DNA of 64,000 nt from Meishania litoralis (GTDB taxonomy: Bacteria; Bacteroidota; Bacteroidia; Flavobacteriales; Flavobacteriaceae). Position 1 is the first letter of the stretch, and the number at the start of each line of letters is the position of its first letter. The stretch is from NCBI RefSeq assembly GCF_042611095.1, contig NZ_JBHFPV010000006.1, forward strand, positions 1 through 64,000. Direction: 5' to 3'. The notes below the pieces were generated by a model that did no database searches, had not been told where the DNA came from, and was given only the letters and a program-made list of their open reading frames with translations. A program made the position numbers and the translations under genes. Of the stretch, positions 60,701 through 64,000 are shown one piece after another.

Positions 60701-62202
60701 GCTATAAAATTGAAATCGTTACGGTCTCGTGCAAAATCTGCCAACCCCTTAAACGTGAATTTCAGATTTTCATCATTACTGACCAAAGTACCATCGAACA
60801 GTTGTTCCTTGAGTATTCCTGATACTTTGACATCTTTATATTCATAATTATTGAAATTCACGGAATAGACTTCACCGATTACCTCTGTGTTCAGGCTTTT
60901 TTGAACAAATCCCTTACCTTCAACGTTAAAATCCAAGGTTGTCCTTCCTAATCTTCTGTTCTCTACCAAACTGCCCAAATCAAAGTCTATCAAGGATAGA
61001 AAACCTTTGTATTCCGCATCATCAATATGATTGAAATTCGAAATGTTCAGGTCAAAATAACTATTGCCAAGTGCGGTATTCAAATTTGCCCTTGCATCGA
61101 CCGAGGTTTCAGAAACGACAGCATCGCCCCTTATGGTGAATTGGCCCAATTTCTGAAACGTCGTTGGTAAGGCTTTTCCCAGAATATTGGGCATCAGCGA
61201 ACGCAACTCATAATAACTTGAGGTCACGTTCTTCATTTGGGCCTCCATTACAAATGGATCTTTTTTTGAAAAGAGGTTCTTGAAATTGAAATCGCCCCGA
61301 ATACCCGTGTTATCTGAAAGCAAAAAAAGGTCGTTGGTACTCAGATCGTTCAAAACGCCTTCTGTTTGCGTTGAAAAAGCCACTTTCTTGCCCTTTCCAA
61401 ATTCATCGTAAAGTAAATTTACCTCATCAAGGGCGACCGTTGATTCTTCAAAATAAGCGGTTACTTTGACCTTGTTCAAAAAATCCCTGAAATCTTCACG
61501 GTCGTAATCAAAAACCAAACTTCCCTTTAAATCAGATTCTCGGGTTTTGACACCCAAAGAATCGAAGCGCATTTGTTCTTTGGTATACTTGAAACGGGTG
61601 GTCAAGTGTTGAACCTCGATATCTCGCTGACTTTTGAACGCCATTTCCTCAATATCGACATTTACATCAGGACCAACTATTTGAAAATCTGCCGCTGATA
61701 TGGAAAGTTCGTTAAAATCCAAAATTTTAGGATTGGTCAAATTTTCATCAGTGTACCTGAAAACGCTGTTCGTAATTTCAATGTCGGATGAAGAAAAAAA
61801 GAAGGGGGGGGTGCCCGGTTCCCTAGGCTTGCCATCATCCAATTTATCGATGAAAACTTCAAGGTTGGTACTTAAACTATCTTCATAATCTTTTAGATTA
61901 AACAATAGTCTTTCGATTTCTATCGTTCCGAACTCCAATTTTCCTTCCTTCAAATTTTTTAGGTTCAAAATAGAGGTCGTCAACCGATCGATATGAAAAA
62001 GTGTGTCTTGATGGTAGTCGGCAACATAAATACCCCCTATATCGGTGTCCCAAGAAATAAGGGAAACCCTTAACCTGTCGATATTGATGTTCGTACCGAA
62101 CTCTGCATTGATTCGATTTGTGGCATACTTGGCAAATCTTGTTTGAACGACGGGGAGCGAAAGAATCAATGTACCCAAAACACAGAGCAACAAAAACACC
62201 AA
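57775..62202 (-). CDS. tamB: TamB-family outer-membrane translocation/assembly protein
   Basis: The 1475-residue protein has one N-terminal hydrophobic anchor, then a very long beta-rich body of repeating amphipathic strands (AsmA/TamB-like). A C-terminal DUF490/TamB domain follows, with INTRDRFEMNGEFAVVTGEFNYKFG (core EFAVVTGEFNYKFG), FTVEPGGSIFWLGDP and the ending strands of the family. It bridges inner and outer membranes and helps assemble outer-membrane proteins or move lipids. The start is uncertain: only TTG at 62202 is a usual codon. The in-frame codons upstream, back to a TAA at 62245-62247, encode a basic stretch KKLRKILVRT that would suit a membrane anchor. Confidence 0.9.
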   Translation of the reverse strand: MVFLLLCVLGTLILSLPVVQTRFAKYATNRINAEFGTNINIDRLRVSLISWDTDIGGIYVADYHQDTLFHIDRLTTSILNLKNLKEGKLEFGTIEIERLLFNLKDYEDSLSTNLEVFIDKLDDGKPREPGTPPFFFSSSDIEITNSVFRYTDENLTNPKILDFNELSISAADFQIVGPDVNVDIEEMAFKSQRDIEVQHLTTRFKYTKEQMRFDSLGVKTRESDLKGSLVFDYDREDFRDFLNKVKVTAYFEESTVALDEVNLLYDEFGKGKKVAFSTQTEGVLNDLSTNDLFLLSDNTGIRGDFNFKNLFSKKDPFVMEAQMKNVTSSYYELRSLMPNILGKALPTTFQKLGQFTIRGDAVVSETSVDARANLNTALGNSYFDLNISNFNHIDDAEYKGFLSLIDFDLGSLVENRRLGRTTLDFNVEGKGFVQKSLNTEVIGEVYSVNFNNYEYKDVKVSGILKEQLFDGTLVSNDENLKFTFKGLADFARDRNDFNFIASVDYADLKRLNFVNDSVSIFKGNVNMDISGNTLDNLAGDIKFTKTVFENKNDTYYFEDFQVSSTFENDSIRTIDINSPDIITGYMKGNFKVKELGKLVQNSLGSIYTNYRPFEISEGQTLAFNFKIYNKIVDVFFPEVKFDPNTFIRGNIIADEGDFKLNFRSPSIEAFGNSADSIELRIDNKNPLYNTFVSVGDMKTKYYDVKDFQLINTTLKDTLFFRTEFKGGSTLNDSYNINFYHTFNSENKSVIGLKKSDVSFKGNTWVLNKDGNNLNKVIVNRTLDSIKIEEIVMNNNVQEQIRLNGQLADSTFKDLQLQFKIVSLNKITPAIDSLKLQGEVNGTLNIFQKDGVYLPSSNLAVEDFSINDMRMGDLTIGIAGNRDLTEFIVNAQITEGGKEKFGVAGKILNHGEEPEADLLANFADFDLEPFSPLGEGVISNIRGDLNGNARLRGNIKNPDFSGILTLDNAGLGVPYLNVDYSFAPNSRVNLRNQSFEFVNIDFTDVVYNTKANLDGTITHSFFEDWTLNLNIDTNANRLLILNTEFDEEELYYGTGFLRGKGRIFGSTKALNIVVDGETARGTSLKIPLSDVATVGDYSFINFIEKNDVKTIEEQRTLDDVEGLELEFNLDITPEAEVQIVTDRKTGSNLKGTGIGLMNMRINTRDRFEMNGEFAVVTGEFNYKFGNIINKTFTVEPGGSIFWLGDPLKAQLNMKAVYSLNANPAPLLENTGYNRRIATDVVINLTNELENPDIQFDIEFPGTNSIVQTELEYRLQDPEIVEKNAIFLLAQGSFVNDQNGLNAQAVTGNLIQSASSILNQVLGGNNDKFNLGISYEQGSNYLADFETDDRLGVTVSTQISDRILLNGKVGVPVGGASETVIAGDFEVQVLLNEEGTLSMKFFSRESEIQEYLADRQGSTQGAGLSYDVDFNSFKELWNKVFGKKNVEKDELSLPQSDPSSVMHNDSLYRFREKTKGL

Positions 62203-62252
62203 AAGCGTTCTGACCAGTATTTTTCTGAGTTTTTTGATAGGGCTTTATGTTT

Positions 62253-62260
62253 TACCTTTG
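62253..62260 (+). promoter_or_regulatory. tsaD promoter -7 element TACCTTTG
   Basis: TACCTTTG is an exact TAnnTTTG match, with a TTG at 62234-62236 sixteen bases upstream. It would start transcription near 62267, just before the ATG at 62283, which favours that start over the ATG at 62247. Confidence 0.55.
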
Positions 62261-62282
62261 TACTCCAATTTTTGTTCCAAAC

Positions 62283-63308
62283 ATGATAGATTCAGAACCT
62301 ATTTACATACTTGCCATAGAATCATCATGTGATGACACTTCGGCCGCTATACTATGCAATGACAAAGTGCTCAGCAACGTTGTCGCAACTCAAAAAATAC
62401 ACGAGGAATATGGGGGTGTTGTGCCCGAACTTGCCTCGCGGGCACACCAACAAAATATCGTTCCTGTCGTTCACCGAGCATTGACAAGGGCAAATATCGA
62501 CAAAAAACAATTATCCGCCATAGCATTTACAAGAGGGCCAGGGCTAATGGGATCGTTACTGGTAGGCACTTCTTTTTCCAAATCCTTGGCGCTCGGTTTG
62601 AATATTCCTTTGATCGAGGTCAATCATATGCAAGCACATATTTTGGCCCATTTTATCAATGAGGAAAATGCCGAGATTCCCCAATTTCCATTTCTGGCCA
62701 TGACCATCAGCGGAGGCCATACACAGATCGTACTGGTAAAAGATTATTTCAATATGGAGATTTTGGGAGAGACGCTAGACGATGCCGTTGGAGAAGCGTT
62801 CGATAAGAGCGCCAAATTGTTGGGGCTTCCATATCCAGGAGGTCCATTGGTCGATAAGTACGCGCAACTCGGTGACCCAAGAAAATTCAAGTTTCCGAAA
62901 CCCAAGGTCGATGGCCTGAACTTTAGCTTTAGCGGATTGAAGACCAGCATTCTTTATTTTATACAAAAAGAGGTTAAAAACAATCCCAACTTCATAACGG
63001 AAAACCTTAACGATATATGTGCCTCTATTCAATTTACCATTGTTGAGATATTGATAGGCAAATTGAAAAAAGCGGCGAAACAAACAGGGATAAAAACAAT
63101 CGCCATAGGTGGCGGGGTTTCCGCAAATTCGGGAATCAGACGGGCACTGAAATCCAGCGAAAAAGATTATGGATGGAATACCTTTATCCCAAAGTTCGAA
63201 TATTGCACCGACAATGCCGCAATGATAGGTATCGTAGGGTATCTGAAATATAAAGACGGGGTTTTCGCGGAGCCTTCCATTTTGGCAAAGGCCCGATACT
63301 CCATTTAA
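62283..63308 (+). CDS. tsaD: tRNA N6-adenosine threonylcarbamoyltransferase
   Basis: This protein of about 341 residues (from the ATG at 62283) contains ILAIESSCDDTSAAIL, VVPELASRAHQQNI with the metal-binding histidines, TRGPGLMGSLLVGTSFSK, EVNHMQAHI, TISGGHTQIV and GGVSANSGIR. It is the TsaD subunit that places the threonylcarbamoyl group on A37 of ANN-decoding tRNAs. The upstream ATG at 62247 would put a promoter element inside the coding region and add 12 residues not seen in the family. The gene diverges from tamB. Confidence 0.95.
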   Translation: MIDSEPIYILAIESSCDDTSAAILCNDKVLSNVVATQKIHEEYGGVVPELASRAHQQNIVPVVHRALTRANIDKKQLSAIAFTRGPGLMGSLLVGTSFSKSLALGLNIPLIEVNHMQAHILAHFINEENAEIPQFPFLAMTISGGHTQIVLVKDYFNMEILGETLDDAVGEAFDKSAKLLGLPYPGGPLVDKYAQLGDPRKFKFPKPKVDGLNFSFSGLKTSILYFIQKEVKNNPNFITENLNDICASIQFTIVEILIGKLKKAAKQTGIKTIAIGGGVSANSGIRRALKSSEKDYGWNTFIPKFEYCTDNAAMIGIVGYLKYKDGVFAEPSILAKARYSI

Positions 63309-63407
63309 TTCAATGTATGGAAAGACTAATTCAATTTAATCTTCGTTACTTACAGTGCACTAGCTTCAATTTCAATCAATATTTTGACAAAAAAGACCAA
63401 GGTTCGA

Positions 63408-64000
63408 ATGAAGGATAAGATTGTCAATTTGAATAAGGATTTCTACGCCGAACACATGATGGACAGCACCATCTACCGCGAAGATGTGTGGCCCGAAGAG
63501 AAGTTAATGCTGCGTAAATATCTTACCGATTCTTCTGGATCTGTGGTGGAAGCGGGCGCTGGCGGGGGCAGACTGACTTTTTTTATAGAACAGCTGGGGT
63601 TTACCGATGTCATCGGCTTCGATATCGTTCCTGAAATGATGGAATTCGCGCAAAGGCGGTCGAACGAGAAGGGATCGAGCGTTAAGTTTATGACCGGCGA
63701 TGCCTCTGACCTTCACGTATTCGAAAATGAAACCTTTGACTATTTGGTCTATATTCAACAAGTACTTTGCTTCGTTCCGTCGGAACTCTTTAATAGGTCA
63801 TTGGAAGAAACCTATCGAATTGCAAAAAAAGGGAGCATCACACTCTTCACCTTTCTAGATTATGAATCCAGGTTTTACAACCCGTTGCTAAGCACTATTG
63901 CGAACACCTTGCGCAAAATTCGGGGCGAGAAAGTATCAAAATATCATTTGCCCTGGCTGAAGTTGAACGATACTCAGTTCAACTGGAAGCTTTTCGGCAA
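63408..64000 (+). CDS. Class I SAM-dependent methyltransferase, 3'-truncated
   Basis: The frame opens at ATG 63408 and runs off the right edge after about 197 codons. It encodes MKDKIVNLNKDFYAEHM, then SVVEAGAGGGRLTFFI, the SAM-binding motif I, followed by VIGFDIVPEMMEFA, GDASDLHVFENETFDYLV and VYIQQVLCFV (motifs II-III). These are typical of Methyltransf_11/25-type enzymes. The substrate is unknown. It starts 99 bases after tsaD in the same direction and may be co-transcribed. The right end of the gene cannot be seen. Confidence 0.85.
   Translation, partial: MKDKIVNLNKDFYAEHMMDSTIYREDVWPEEKLMLRKYLTDSSGSVVEAGAGGGRLTFFIEQLGFTDVIGFDIVPEMMEFAQRRSNEKGSSVKFMTGDASDLHVFENETFDYLVYIQQVLCFVPSELFNRSLEETYRIAKKGSITLFTFLDYESRFYNPLLSTIANTLRKIRGEKVSKYHLPWLKLNDTQFNWKLFG

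Overview
The window looks like a chromosome segment of a marine-type member of the Bacteroidota, most likely Flavobacteriaceae. The evidence is a large secreted protein ending in a type IX secretion (T9SS) sorting domain, Bacteroidota-style TAnnTTTG promoter elements, no obvious Shine-Dalgarno sequences, a BshA bacillithiol enzyme, a GH3/beta-lactamase fusion, Bacteroidota-type LptD and TamB proteins, and lipoproteins with an SKDSD tail after the lipid cysteine. No rRNA, tRNA, insertion sequence or CRISPR array was seen.

Positions 1-3584 hold the 3' part of a LamG plus nine-module adhesin-like T9SS protein, followed by a strong terminator. Positions 3708-39934 form a large surface-polysaccharide locus. 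Nucleotide-sugar genes supply UDP-GalA (3708, 5854), UDP-HexNAc uronic acid (4847, 7194), GDP-L-fucose (22570, 23689) and a 2,3-diamino-uronic acid (33375, 34426, 34878). There are eight glycosyltransferases, two initiating phosphoglycosyltransferases (15362, 38567), a Wzx-type flippase (24850), a Wzy-type polymerase (29321), an O-acetyltransferase-like LbH protein (28709), a FemAB/GNAT-like protein (15999) and a YdjC-type deacetylase (17008). Export genes of the Wza/Wzc type are not present.

The locus carries an unusual set of accessory enzymes. Two lipoproteins have near-identical N-termini but different catalytic folds: an alpha-helical toroid at 8928 and a parallel beta-helix at 18347. 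Both sit behind a shared 30-bp upstream element (26/30 identical). Two proteins resemble the N,N-dimethylformamidase large subunit: one lacks a signal peptide and has a two-helix membrane hairpin inserted in the enzyme domain (20694), the other is a lipoprotein (30550). The diamino-uronate genes overlap an L-2-hydroxyglutarate-oxidase-like gene (35984), which suggests a built-in cofactor-recycling loop. These are the best candidates for undescribed biology.

From 40067 to the end lie conserved envelope and housekeeping genes: an OmpA protein, a PrcB-like lipoprotein, bshA, a GH3/beta-lactamase fusion, a small conserved protein, a pair of Fe-S redox proteins, an MCE/MlaD protein, an N-acetylmuramoyl-L-alanine amidase, lptD, ridA, an N-acetylglucosamine-kinase-like gene, gapA, pfkA, tamB, tsaD and a truncated methyltransferase. 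Together they suggest peptidoglycan recycling, outer-membrane biogenesis and glycolysis. All functional calls rest on reading protein motifs by eye; no database search was run.
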